A stretch of 64,000 nt of DNA from Acetobacter oeni (lineage in GTDB: Bacteria > Pseudomonadota > Alphaproteobacteria > Acetobacterales > Acetobacteraceae): NCBI RefSeq assembly GCF_011516825.1, contig NZ_WOTA01000009.1:62001-126000 (forward strand), in the 5' to 3' direction. Positions 28,823 through 38,049 of this stretch are shown piece by piece. A model generated the notes under the pieces. It ran no database searches and was not told the DNA's origin. It was given only the letters and a program-made list of their open reading frames with translations. Positions within the stretch are counted from its first letter, which is position 1, and every line of letters starts with the position of its first letter. The position numbers and the translations under genes were made by a program.

Positions 28823-30163
28823 ATGACCACAACCGCCGGAGCCCGCAACACTGTTGCCGGGACCAGTTCCGCTCACGACCACTCTCCCCCCATGACAACC
28901 GGAGAACGGGTCCGCGCCGCCATGCAGGTGGCCAGCGGCAACATGCTCGAAATGTACGACTTCATGGTGTTCGGCTACTACGCCGCCGCCATCGGTCGCG
29001 CCTTCTTCCCGTCGGACGACCCCTACGCCGAACTGATGATGTCCTTCGCCACCTTCGGCGCCGGATTCCTCATGCGCCCCCTCGGCGCCATCATCCTCGG
29101 AGCCTATGTCGATCGTATCGGCCGCCGCAAAGGCCTCATCCTCACCCTGACCCTGATGTCCATCGGCACCCTCTCGCTCACCCTGACCCCGGGCTACGAG
29201 CAGATCGGCCTGCTCGCACCCCTGCTCGTCCTCTGCGGCCGCCTCCTCCAGGGCTTCTCCGCCGGCGTCGAACTCGGCTCAACCTCCATCTACCTCGCCG
29301 AAATCGCTACCCCGAAAATCCGCGGCTTCGTCATCTCGTTCCAGTCCGCCTCGCAGCAGATCGCCGTGGTCGCCGCCGCCGCCATCGGCGTCGCCCTGAC
29401 CACCATCCTGCCCCCGCCAGCCATGTCCGCCTGGGGCTGGCGCATCCCCCTGCTCATCGGCTGCCTGATCGTGCCGGTCCTGTTCTTCCTGCGCCGCAAC
29501 CTCCAGGAAACCGAAGCCTTCGCCGCCACACACGCGCCCCCGAAAATCGGCGAAGTCATGCAAACCATCGTCGCGGAATGGAAAATCATCCTCACCGGCG
29601 TGCTCATGGTTCTGATGACCACAACCTCCTTCTACGTCATCACCGCCTACACCCCGGCCTTCGGCAGCAGCGTCCTGCACCTCGCCTCGCGCGACAGCCT
29701 CTTCGTCACCCTCTGCGTCGGCCTCTCCAATTTCGTGCTGCTCCCCGCGTTCGGCGCCGTCTCGGACCGCATCGGCCGCAAACCGCTCCTGATCGCCGCC
29801 ACGCTCACCGCCATCCTCACCGCCTGGCCCGCCATGTCCTGGCTCGTCGCCGCCCCCTCCTTCATCCGCCTGCTCAGCGTCGAACTCTGGCTCGCCTTCA
29901 TCTACAGCGCCTACAACGCCGCCGCCGTGGCGTATCTCACCGAAATCGTCCCGCCACGCATCCGCACAACCGGCTTCTCCCTGGCCTACAGCGTCGCCAC
30001 CTGCATCGGCGGCTTTACCCCCACACTCTGCACCTGGCTCATTCACATCACCGGCGATCGCGCCATGCCCGGCGCCTGGCTCTCCGTCGCCGCCCTCTGC
30101 GGCCTCACAGCAGCCCTCATCGCACGCCCGTACAAAGTCCAGGACAAGACCGCCCACCTATGA
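28823..30163 (+). CDS. MFS transporter, metabolite:H+ symporter (MHS) family
   Basis: A 446-residue inner-membrane protein with 12 predicted helices. The family features are GNMLEMYDFMVFGYYAAAIG, the loop 2-3 signature GAYVDRIGRRKGL, GRLLQGFSAGVELGS, and the repeated loop 8-9 signature GAVSDRIGRKPLL. Closest in style to citrate/tricarballylate and related organic-acid symporters (CitA/TcuC group). The porin that overlaps it by four bases and the NamZ-type hydrolase behind suggest a joint uptake operon, possibly for a cell-wall sugar or acid, but the substrate cannot be read from sequence. ATG 28892 (MTTGERVRAA) is an alternative start. Confidence 0.85.
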   Translation: MTTTAGARNTVAGTSSAHDHSPPMTTGERVRAAMQVASGNMLEMYDFMVFGYYAAAIGRAFFPSDDPYAELMMSFATFGAGFLMRPLGAIILGAYVDRIGRRKGLILTLTLMSIGTLSLTLTPGYEQIGLLAPLLVLCGRLLQGFSAGVELGSTSIYLAEIATPKIRGFVISFQSASQQIAVVAAAAIGVALTTILPPPAMSAWGWRIPLLIGCLIVPVLFFLRRNLQETEAFAATHAPPKIGEVMQTIVAEWKIILTGVLMVLMTTTSFYVITAYTPAFGSSVLHLASRDSLFVTLCVGLSNFVLLPAFGAVSDRIGRKPLLIAATLTAILTAWPAMSWLVAAPSFIRLLSVELWLAFIYSAYNAAAVAYLTEIVPPRIRTTGFSLAYSVATCIGGFTPTLCTWLIHITGDRAMPGAWLSVAALCGLTAALIARPYKVQDKTAHL

Positions 30164-31920
30164 ACAGACACAGCCCTGACGCCATGCGCAGCGTCCGCCC
30201 CCTGACGCCACAGTCAGGAAAAATCACGTTCCGTCATGCCTTTTTCGCGGGCACCACCGTCCTCCTCTGGTCCGGGGAGGCCCTCGCCGCCTCGCGCGTG
30301 CCCTCCTCAGCCCCCGCTTCAGCGGGCGGCGTGGACGTCAGGGCCCTCGCGGAACTGGTCAAAGCCCAGGCGCAGCAGATCCACGACCTTCAGGCCCGGC
30401 TGGCAAATGTCGAAAAACAGACAAAACCCGCAACCACCCACATCCGTACGGCCACACAGACCGCGCGCGGCACCCGCCCGTCGCAGCCGCCATCCGGCCC
30501 GCAACCGGCTCGGCCGCCCGCTTCGGTGACCGTCCTCAGAGCCGCCCGCCCCGGAGAAGACATCACTCCGCAGTTCGGCACGACCCCCGCCGCCGATAAC
30601 AGCCTGTTCTCCACACAACACATGATCTACCCGCTCACCGCGGCCGCCCCCGGAACCGCCGGCGCCGTCTCGGCCATCCCGTCCGGCTCCGCGCCCGTCA
30701 TGGGCGTCGCGTCAAAAATCCCCGCCTCCGCCCGCACAACAACCGTGGGCGGCCTGGTGCTGAACTGGGGCAAAGGCCTGCCGGAAATCACTACCCCCGA
30801 CGGCGATTACTCCTTCCGCGTACGCGGTCGCATCCTCGCCGATTACGGCGCCGCCTTCGGCTCCCGCTTCCCGGTCCAGAACGTCTCCCGCACAACCCTC
30901 CGCGCCGTGCGCCTCGGCGTCGAAGGCCGCGCGAAACAGCTCTCCTGGGTCTTCGAGGGCGATTACTCAAACAATCAGCTCACCGTCGTCAGCGCCTACG
31001 CCACCTGGAGCGACAAAATGGCAGGCCACCTCGCGGAATATACGATCGGCAACAAATTCAACGAACGCAGCTTCGATGGCTCCACCGGCTCCGACGCCAC
31101 AGTGTTCCTCGACCGCGACCTCGTCGCCAACGCGCTCCTCCCGGTCAAAGGCTGGTACGGCCTCGGCGGCGCCTTCAAAATCTTCGGAAAAAGCTGGCAC
31201 GTCGCGGCGCAGATCAGCGGCGACGATATCAACTCAACAAACGTCACCGGCAATCTGCGCGACGACCTTACCTACGAGCTGCGCACCCACTGGATACCGT
31301 GGCGCTCGAAAACCGGCCTGATCCACCTCGGCGCCTGGGGATTCTACGAAGACGTCAAACCCGCCGCGACCTTCGCCCAGAGCATCCGCCTCCTCGCCCG
31401 CACGGACGATGCCTTCGCCGCCCGCATCAACTCAAACCCGATCGCAAACTCTCTCGCCGGCGGCCTCGAACTGTTCGGAATCTGGAAATCAGCCTGGGCC
31501 CTCGCCGAATACGGCGCCCGGCACATGGAGTTTCGCAACACCTATGGCAGCCAGACCTATAATTTCCGCGCCGGAACCATCCAGGCCGCCAGCCTCCAGG
31601 CCGGTATGTTCCTCACCGGAGAAACGCCAAACTACTTCGCCCATACCGGCCAGTGGTCCACACCCCGCGTGCTGAACCCCGTCTCCGATGGCGGCATCGG
31701 CGCCTGGGAAGTCGCCGTGCGCGGCGACTGGCTGGATGCCCGCGACATCCCCGGCGGCACCGGCGCCTGGTCCGCCACCGCCGGCGTCAACTGGTATATC
31801 GTAAACTACATGCGCCTCATGCTGAACTACACCCATGCCCACGTGAACAACAAAGCCGGCGCTTACCCCGGCGCCACGGGTGGAAATATCATAGGCGCAC
31901 GCGCGGGAATCACATTCTGA
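30160..31920 (+). CDS. outer-membrane porin, OprO/OprP type
   Basis: Encodes up to 586 residues. A signal peptide (FRHAFFAGTTVLLWSGEALA) is followed by a short coiled coil (LAELVKAQAQQIHDLQARLA), as found at the N-terminus of trimeric OprP-type porins. A Pro/Ala/Thr-rich linker comes next, and then a beta-barrel domain from about residue 190 (LNWGKGLPEITTPDGDYSFR, RTTLRAVRLGVEGRAKQLSW, EGDYSNNQ). It ends in an aromatic-type beta strand (GARAGITF). The ATG overlaps the transporter stop by four bases, implying coupled translation; ATG 30184 is an alternative start. Confidence 0.85.
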   Translation: MNRHSPDAMRSVRPLTPQSGKITFRHAFFAGTTVLLWSGEALAASRVPSSAPASAGGVDVRALAELVKAQAQQIHDLQARLANVEKQTKPATTHIRTATQTARGTRPSQPPSGPQPARPPASVTVLRAARPGEDITPQFGTTPAADNSLFSTQHMIYPLTAAAPGTAGAVSAIPSGSAPVMGVASKIPASARTTTVGGLVLNWGKGLPEITTPDGDYSFRVRGRILADYGAAFGSRFPVQNVSRTTLRAVRLGVEGRAKQLSWVFEGDYSNNQLTVVSAYATWSDKMAGHLAEYTIGNKFNERSFDGSTGSDATVFLDRDLVANALLPVKGWYGLGGAFKIFGKSWHVAAQISGDDINSTNVTGNLRDDLTYELRTHWIPWRSKTGLIHLGAWGFYEDVKPAATFAQSIRLLARTDDAFAARINSNPIANSLAGGLELFGIWKSAWALAEYGARHMEFRNTYGSQTYNFRAGTIQAASLQAGMFLTGETPNYFAHTGQWSTPRVLNPVSDGGIGAWEVAVRGDWLDARDIPGGTGAWSATAGVNWYIVNYMRLMLNYTHAHVNNKAGAYPGATGGNIIGARAGITF

Positions 31921-31937
31921 CCAGCGGAGGCCCGACC

Positions 31938-33194
31938 ATGAAAATATCCCGCCGCGCGACATGCCTGTCCGCCAGCGCGGGCCTCCTCACCCGCAACCTC
32001 CCGGCACGGGCAAATCCATCGACGTGCCCCTCATCGGTCCGCATAAAGACCGGCCTCGACAGCCTGCTTTCGGAAAACCGGGGCAGGCTGACCGGAAAGA
32101 AAACCGGCCTCGTCGCCAACCCCGCCAGCGTGGACAGCCACCTCACCCACATCGCCGACCTCCTGCACGAGATGCCGGACGTCCACCTCGCGGCCATCTT
32201 CGGCCCCGAACACGGCTTTCGCGGGTCGGCGGAGGCCGGATCGTCCGAAGCCCGCACAACAGATTCCCGAACCGGCGTCCCGGTCTTCGATATCTACATG
32301 CTCTCAGGCCCCCGGCTCGACGCCGTCCTGTCCGCCTCGGGGATCGACCTGCTCCTGTTCGACATCCAGGACGTCGGCGCGCGATTCTATACGTATATCT
32401 GGACGCTTTTCGACATCATGCAGTCCTGCGCCCGCCTGAGCATCCCGGTGCTGGTCACGGACCGCCCCAACCCGATCAGCGGCCTGCACCCCTTCGGCCC
32501 GGTGCTCGATCCGGCCTTCTCCTCCTTCGTCGGACGCGCGCCCATCGCCCTCCGGCACGCCATGACAATCGGAGAACTGGCCATATATTTTAACAATCAC
32601 TTCATCCACCTGCACAAAGCCGACCTCACCGTCCTCCCCATGCAGGGCTGGACCCGCGGCCTCTTCTTCGATCAGACAGATCTGCCCTGGGTCGCGCCCA
32701 GCCCGAACATGCCCACTCCGGAAACCGCCATAGTCTATCCCGGAACCTGCCTGTTCGAAGGCACAGTCCTGTCAGTCGGACGCGGAACAGCGCAGCCCTT
32801 TCTCACACTCGGCGGCCCGGAAGTCGATGCCACACGCTGGATACAGGCTCTGCGCGCCGCCAGCCTGCCCGGCGTGCTGTTCCGCGAAACATGGTTCTCA
32901 CCCTCCGCCTCCGTCGATCGGAACATGAAACTGCACGGCCTCAACATGGTTCTTACAGACCGGCCGGCTTTCGACCCGGTCCTCACAGGCCTCACCATGC
33001 TGACCACCGCACGCCCCCTGGCGACAGCCCCCTTCTGGCGCGATAACGGCACACCATTCGACCGGCTGTGCGGCACGGACACCGTACGCCGGCATATCGA
33101 CACCGGCACCAGCCCCGCGAACATCGTCGCCTCCTGGAAAAAAGAGCTGAACCTCTTCCTGCAACGCCGCGAAAAAGTCCTGCTCTACGCGTGA
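31938..33194 (+). CDS. NamZ-like exo-beta-N-acetylmuramidase (DUF1343, GH171)
   Basis: A 418-residue exported enzyme. DUF1343 landmarks are GLDSLL followed by LTGKKTGLVANPASVD, IFGPEHGFRG, LLLFDIQDVGARFYTYIWTL, VTDRPNPI and LPWVAPSPNMPTPETAIVYP. NamZ, the characterised member, splits terminal N-acetylmuramic acid from peptidoglycan fragments. The N-terminus has a short signal-like region (MKISRRATCLSASAGLLTRN) with a possible Cys at residue 9, so lipoprotein export is also possible. It starts 17 bases after the porin and belongs to the transporter-porin operon, which suggests uptake of the released sugar. Confidence 0.88.
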   Translation: MKISRRATCLSASAGLLTRNLPARANPSTCPSSVRIKTGLDSLLSENRGRLTGKKTGLVANPASVDSHLTHIADLLHEMPDVHLAAIFGPEHGFRGSAEAGSSEARTTDSRTGVPVFDIYMLSGPRLDAVLSASGIDLLLFDIQDVGARFYTYIWTLFDIMQSCARLSIPVLVTDRPNPISGLHPFGPVLDPAFSSFVGRAPIALRHAMTIGELAIYFNNHFIHLHKADLTVLPMQGWTRGLFFDQTDLPWVAPSPNMPTPETAIVYPGTCLFEGTVLSVGRGTAQPFLTLGGPEVDATRWIQALRAASLPGVLFRETWFSPSASVDRNMKLHGLNMVLTDRPAFDPVLTGLTMLTTARPLATAPFWRDNGTPFDRLCGTDTVRRHIDTGTSPANIVASWKKELNLFLQRREKVLLYA

Positions 33195-33716
33195 CTCCCG
33201 TCCGGTCCCGGAACCAGCACCGTAAGCCATGTCCGGTGACATCTTCCGTGCCGGTCGCGCTTCTCCCGTATCATCTTTCATTTGTCGTGCGGAGAGAACC
33301 CATGCGCCGGCAACAGAATCAGTCTCAGACCCGACTCTTCGGGAAACCTCACCGGCCCGCCCGCGCCACCCGCCCGTTTTTCCATTGACGCCGCTCTCCC
33401 GGTTCTGTTCTGCTGCCGGAGAACACCGGAACAGAGGCAGGTTTCCGCCCGATGGATCGCCCCGCCATCACCCATGCCGGCACAGGCGCCCCGCTCCGTT
33501 CCCGGATGGCGCGTCCTCCCCGGCGGTCGCCCGAAAAGCGCACCCTGACGATCCGCCATCCCCTGACCGTCCCCCACCGTGACACCCGTTAAATTCCATG
33601 TCCCGCACGGCGGATTTTACAATGCGCATACATGGCCCGGTTACGTCGCGTCCGCCCTGCACGGCCGCCATTTCCCGCATGTCCTCTTTCACGCTTTCAC
33701 AACCGGGGTCCCGCTG
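33195..33716. other. intergenic gap, no gene recognised
   Basis: Between the NamZ-like gene and the SPFH gene. Frames on both strands give arginine/proline-rich translations without family resemblance. The SPFH frame is open back to 33579, but only the region from 33717 fits. I see no terminator or clear promoter. Confidence 0.35.
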
Positions 33717-34511
33717 ATGACCATTCTTCTCCCGCTGGCCGCCGTCCTCGTCGCGCTGCTCATCAAATTCACCGGATTCAACAACGAGTTTGAACAGACC
33801 GTTCTCCTCAGCCTCGGTAAATATCACCGTACCGCCGGAAGCGGTTTCTATTTCACTTTCCCGTTCCTCCGGTCCGCTTACGCAAAGGTCGATACCCGCC
33901 TGCAAACCCAGACCATCACCGCCGAAAAAATCCTGTCCCGCAACATGGTCCCGCTCGATATCGACGCCATCGTCTTCCTCCGCGTCACCAATGCCCGCAA
34001 CGCCATCCTGGCAGTCGGAAACTATCAGGAAGCCGTCTACGGAATCTCCCAGACCACCCTGCGCGAACTCGCCGGCTCCCGCGATATGACGGAACTGCTC
34101 AATGACCGCGAAGCCTGCGACCGGGCTCTGAAAGAAAGTCTCACCGAAAAGACCGGCAAATGGGGCGTTGAAATCGAGCGCGTCGAAATCAAGGACATCC
34201 TCATCCCCGCCACGCTCCAGAATGCCATGAGCGCCCAGGAACAGGCCGTGCGCGAACGCCAGGCCCGCGTCACCCTCGCCGGCGCCGAAGTGCAGATCGC
34301 CGAACAGACCGTCAAAGCCGCCGCCCTCTACGCCAACACCCCCATCGCCCTCCAGATCCGGCAGATGAACCTGCTCGGCGATATCGCCCGCAACAACAGC
34401 ACCATCATCGTGCCAAGCGATGTCTCCGCCAGCCTCGCCGGCATCCTCGGCTCAGCCATCGCGCTGAAAGAAGCAGGACAGCCTCCGGCACCCCGCACCG
34501 ACCCACGGTAA
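33717..34511 (+). CDS. SPFH/band 7 (slipin-type) membrane protein
   Basis: A 264-residue protein anchored by one N-terminal helix (LLPLAAVLVALLIKF). A band 7 domain follows: EQTVLLSLGKYHRTAGSGFY, the TRLQTQTITAEKILSRNMV block, LDIDAIVFLRV, and LRELAGSRDMTELLNDR. It ends with the typical alpha-helical arm and the sequence NNSTIIVPSDVSASLAGIL. Slipins organise membrane microdomains and often pair with an NfeD-type protease partner; no NfeD gene is adjacent. Start fixed at ATG 33717, where family homology begins, with a GGGG tract upstream. Confidence 0.85.
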   Translation: MTILLPLAAVLVALLIKFTGFNNEFEQTVLLSLGKYHRTAGSGFYFTFPFLRSAYAKVDTRLQTQTITAEKILSRNMVPLDIDAIVFLRVTNARNAILAVGNYQEAVYGISQTTLRELAGSRDMTELLNDREACDRALKESLTEKTGKWGVEIERVEIKDILIPATLQNAMSAQEQAVRERQARVTLAGAEVQIAEQTVKAAALYANTPIALQIRQMNLLGDIARNNSTIIVPSDVSASLAGILGSAIALKEAGQPPAPRTDPR

Positions 34512-34561
34512 ACGAGTTTTAAATATTTTGTGTTTGTCTTCCCTCCGTGGGGGAGACAGAT

Positions 34562-36249
34562 ATGTCAGCGTTAATGACCTTGAGAGAGAACGAGCAGGCC
34601 CGGCTCAATGCATTGCGTGATCTCAGCCTGCTGGACACACCGCCCGGAGAGAACTTCGACCGCCTCACCCGCCTCACCCGCCTCACCCGCCTCACCCGTC
34701 TCGCCAGCCAGCTGCTCAGGGCGCCCGTCTCAGCCATTTCGCTGACCGACGGCGACCGGCAGTGGTTCAAATCGAAAGTCGGCGTCGATCTCGCCCGGAT
34801 CCCCCGCGCCGATGCCCCCTGTCATTACGCTATCCAGGAAGACGGCGTCTTCGTCGTCCCCGATCTCCTCAAAGACCCCCGCTTCGCCACGTCTCCGCTC
34901 GCAAAAGCCGGACTTCGCTTCTACGCCGGCGCCCCGCTGTTCACACGCTCCGGCTACGGGCTCGGCACCCTCTGCGTCCTCGATACCCACCCCCGCACGC
35001 TGACGCCGGAGGAAAAACGCGTCCTGCAGGATCTCGCGGAGATGGTCATGTGCCAGATCGAACTGCAAAACATGATCGGACGTGTCGATGCCGGCAGCGG
35101 CCTCCCCAATCAGTACCAGTTCTTCGAGGATATCGGGAGCCTGGCCAGACAGTCCCCCGGACAGACTTTCACCCTGCTGAAAATCGAACTCCTCACCCCC
35201 ACCCAAGCCAGCCACGTCCTCCGGGCGCTCGGCGCGTCCCATATGGATTCCATCGTCCAGGCCGCCGTCTCGGCCCTCCGCCCGCTGCTCGGAAACAACG
35301 CCAGACTCTACCAGGTCGGCCAGCTCCGCTGCGCCATCCTGCTCGAAGGCAGCCTCGCGCAGGCCGAAGCCCAGGCGGAAGCCATCACCAGCATGCTGAG
35401 CCGCCCCATCCTCATCGATGCCATCCCCGTCACCCCGCACCCGGTCACCGGCATCTACGATTTTTCCGTCTCCGAAACCGGTCCCCGCGACGCCCTGCGC
35501 CGCGCCTCCAACGCCCTGGAGGACGCCCGTTGCGCAGTCAGCCCCGCATCGACCTCGCGACCGGCAAAATGGCCGGTGTCGAAGCCCTCCTGCGCTGGAA
35601 ACACCCCACGCTCGGCGCCATCTCGTCCGGCGAATTCGTGCCGCTGGTCGAGAAAACCGCCCTCTCCCGAAGCATGACGGAATGGGTCGCCCATGAGGCG
35701 ATCAGCCAGCTCAGCGCCTGGCACCGGGACGGACACACCCTGAACACGTCCATCAATGCCTCGGCCCTCAACCTGGAGGAAGAAGATTTCGCCGACCGCC
35801 TTCTGAGCTGGATCACAGCCGCCGGCGTCCCGCCCGCCCGCGTCGAACTGGAGTTCACCGAAAGCGCCTTCGCCGACGATGCCGCCCGCGTCATCCACCA
35901 GCTTTCCGTCCTGCGCGAGAGCGACGTCAACGTCGCCATCGACGATTTCGGCACCGGCTACAGCAACTTCTCCTACCTCCAGCGCCTGCCCGCCACCGTC
36001 CTCAAGATCGACCGCAGCTTCGTGACGGGGCTCGACCGGTCGGAAAAGGATCAGCTTCTCGTCCGCACCCTGATCACCATGGCGCACGGCCTCGGCTACA
36101 GAGTCGTCGCCGAAGGCATCGAAACCCGGAAAACCTATGACTGCCTGCGCGAATGGGGCTGCGATGAAGGGCAGGGCTACCTGATGTCACGCCCCGTGCC
36201 CCCGGAGCAGATCGTCACCCGCCTGGAGCAGGACTGCATCGCAGCCTGA
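34562..36249 (+). pseudogene. GAF-GGDEF-EAL cyclic-di-GMP protein, interrupted by a frameshift
   Basis: The first frame gives a GAF domain (FDRLTRL.. to about residue 165) and a degenerate GGDEF domain, in which the active-site GGDEF is replaced by YQVGQL. Near 35530-35540 the frame changes by one base. The second frame continues as a complete EAL domain: QPRIDLATGKMAGVEALLRW (the EAL signature), INASALNLEEE, ELEFTESAFADD, DDFGTGYSNFSYLQRLP, KIDRSFV, AEGIET and GCDEGQGYLMSRP. The linker that normally precedes YQP is missing, so there was a small deletion as well. The start is ATG 34562 with GGGGGAG upstream. EAL without GGDEF activity would hydrolyse c-di-GMP, but no independent start for the EAL part is seen. 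A sequencing error could mimic this. Confidence 0.8.
34661..34705 (+). repeat. 9-base coding minisatellite, five units
   Basis: Four perfect copies of CGCCTCACC are followed by one degenerate CGTCTCGCC. They encode RLT-RLT-RLT-RLT-RLA inside the first GAF segment, where relatives usually have one FDRLTRLA. Copy-number change adds or removes three residues and never shifts the frame. Confidence 0.85.
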
Positions 36250-36311
36250 ACCTTCACCGGGGCTCACCTGTTGAAGTGTGAAGAGAAGCACCACTCAGCA
36301 GGAGAATTTTC

Positions 36312-37112
36312 ATGGATCTCGGACTCACCGGTCGCCTCGCCCTCGTCACAGGCGGCGATTCAGGCATCGGCTTCCACACCGCACAGCGCCTCCTCCGTGA
36401 GGGCGCCCGCGTCGCGCTGACGGATATGAATCAGAAATCCCTCGACGCCGCCGTCGAAAAACTCGGACATTATGGCGATGTCAAAGGATTCGCCGCCGAC
36501 CTGACCGATCCGGCCAGGGTCCACACCCTGCACGAAGCCGTCCGGGCAGGCATGGGAGACCCGGAAATCATCGTGTCCGCCGCCGGAATCACCGGGCCGA
36601 CAGGGTTCTTCCACGACCTGACCGAAGAGGACTGGCGCAAGGTCCTCGACGTTAATTTCCTCACCGCCCTCCGCGTCGCCAGAGCCTTCATCCCCGCCAT
36701 GCGCCGGAAAGGCTGGGGCAGGGTGGTCTTCATCGCCTCGGAAGACGCCGTGCAGCCCTATATCGATGAACTGCCCTACTGCGCCTCGAAAGCCGCGCTC
36801 CTCAGTCTCTCAAAAGGCCTGTCAAACACCTACGGCCCGGACGGCATCACCGTAAACTGCGTCTCGCCGGCCTTCATCGAAACCCCGATGACCGACGCCA
36901 TGATGGAGAAGCGCGCGAAACGCGACGGCGTCGATGTCGACACGGCTGTCAAAACATTCATCGAAAAAGAACGCCCGATGATGACCATCAGACGTCGCGG
37001 CCGCGCCGAAGAAGTGGCGGACGCCATCGCCTGCCTCGTCTCGGCCAGTGCCAGCTTCACAACCGGCGCCGTACTGCGCGTCGACGGCGGCTCTGTCGGC
37101 ACAATGGTCTGA
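36312..37112 (+). CDS. SDR-family oxidoreductase
   Basis: A 266-residue classical short-chain dehydrogenase. The NAD(P) motif is TGGDSGIG near residue 14, then AAGITGPT in place of the common NNAG, and the catalytic Ser/Tyr/Lys is IASEDAVQPYIDELPYCASK. The insertion between the catalytic Ser and Tyr and the C-terminal TGAVLRVDGGS are typical of enzymes acting on sugars or 3-hydroxyacids. AGGAG lies about 11 bases ahead of the ATG. Convergent with the exported protein at 37183, a shared terminator-like hairpin between. Confidence 0.87.
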   Translation: MDLGLTGRLALVTGGDSGIGFHTAQRLLREGARVALTDMNQKSLDAAVEKLGHYGDVKGFAADLTDPARVHTLHEAVRAGMGDPEIIVSAAGITGPTGFFHDLTEEDWRKVLDVNFLTALRVARAFIPAMRRKGWGRVVFIASEDAVQPYIDELPYCASKAALLSLSKGLSNTYGPDGITVNCVSPAFIETPMTDAMMEKRAKRDGVDVDTAVKTFIEKERPMMTIRRRGRAEEVADAIACLVSASASFTTGAVLRVDGGSVGTMV

Positions 37113-37120
37113 CCTCACAA

Positions 37121-37154
37121 TGACGGCGCGACCGGAAAACCCGCCGCGCCGTCA
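37121..37154. terminator. bidirectional terminator-like hairpin
   Basis: Perfect 10-base stem TGACGGCGCG / CGCGCCGTCA with a 14-base loop, between the convergent SDR and exported-protein genes. No T-run follows, so it is a GC-rich hairpin terminator at best. Confidence 0.55.
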
Positions 37155-37182
37155 GACAGACCCGAAAAGCGCCCGCCAGACC

Positions 37183-37710
37183 TCAGCCCGGACAGCGCAT
37201 GCTCTCATAACTCTGCTTCGCCGGCCCCAGAATCCGGAACCGGTAACGCGCCGTCTCCGCCGACAGCCGCGCCCCGCTCGTCCGGGTGGACAGATGCAGC
37301 TCAACCCCGCGCCCGTTCTGCAACGCCATCGTCCCGATACCGCTGCCCGCCGTCGCCTCGGCACCAACCGACCAGAACGTGCTGTCAAAATCATCAACAG
37401 AGCCCAGGTTGGAAACCGACCCCTCGGCGCAGGAATGGGAATACCCGATCGCCGGTCCGCCACCACCGGTGACCCGCACATCGTAATCCTTACCCTTATA
37501 GTGAAGCACCCCGTTGCCCCAGCCATAACCAGGCCCGAGACTGGCCTCCTGCAAACGGAACACCAGACGATCGATCGTGGTGGCCTCAGCCGCGTCCCCG
37601 CCCCGCGAAGACGCCGGCTGCTGAACCGCCACCGCTGCAAACGCGGGCGCAACAGTCATAAGTCCCGAAACGGCCAGCGCGGCAGTTACAGTCAGAGTCT
37701 GTCGGGACAC
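37183..37710 (-). CDS. secreted conserved protein of unknown function
   Basis: A 175-residue protein. A signal peptide is visible when started at GTG 37710 (SRQTLTVTAALAVSGL to VAPAFA), and that GTG has AGGAG 6-9 bases upstream, which decides the start. The mature part contains YGWGNGVLHYKGKDYDVRV, SNLGSVDDFDSTFWSVGAEA and MALQNGRGVELHL. I recall the pattern WGxGxLxYxGxxYxxxV from a family of exported, probably beta-rich proteins without a known role. Two cysteines could form a disulphide. Periplasmic or outer-membrane-associated by inference. Confidence 0.6.
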   Translation of the reverse strand: MSRQTLTVTAALAVSGLMTVAPAFAAVAVQQPASSRGGDAAEATTIDRLVFRLQEASLGPGYGWGNGVLHYKGKDYDVRVTGGGGPAIGYSHSCAEGSVSNLGSVDDFDSTFWSVGAEATAGSGIGTMALQNGRGVELHLSTRTSGARLSAETARYRFRILGPAKQSYESMRCPG

Positions 37711-38049
37711 GCGCGCGCTCCTGTACGAGATGATCCGGCAGAATCCGCCGGTAACGGCCTGAACGGGCTGGATGGATGACAACGACATGATAAGGCAAAA
37801 TCTCCCGGCCCGGACGCCTGATCCGATGCACCGCTGACAGCGACAATAAACCCTTATCGCACCGATAGTTCCCCATCCGGTCTCAATCCGGACCCGTAGC
37901 AACAGTGGTAACAGCGTCAGCGGAATTGTAAAATACATCAGCAACGCCCGCCATACTCAGCAGGACGCCGCACAGCCAGCGTGGCATATTTTTGCCCCCC
38001 CCGCTACGGCCCCGATGGTAACCGGATCTCACGTCATCACCAGCCATTT
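37711..38049. other. gap between the exported protein and nupC
   Basis: No gene recognised. Its first part must carry the promoter of the exported protein and the rest is the 3' side of nupC. A small T-run (ATTTTTGCCCCCCC, near 37988) lies between them, but without a clean stem. Confidence 0.3.

Noticed and set aside
29578-30159. N-terminal 194 codons of the frame that continues into the porin
   Set aside because: It overlaps the MFS gene in another frame and translates as Arg/His/Pro-rich noise; the porin signal peptide begins after 30160.
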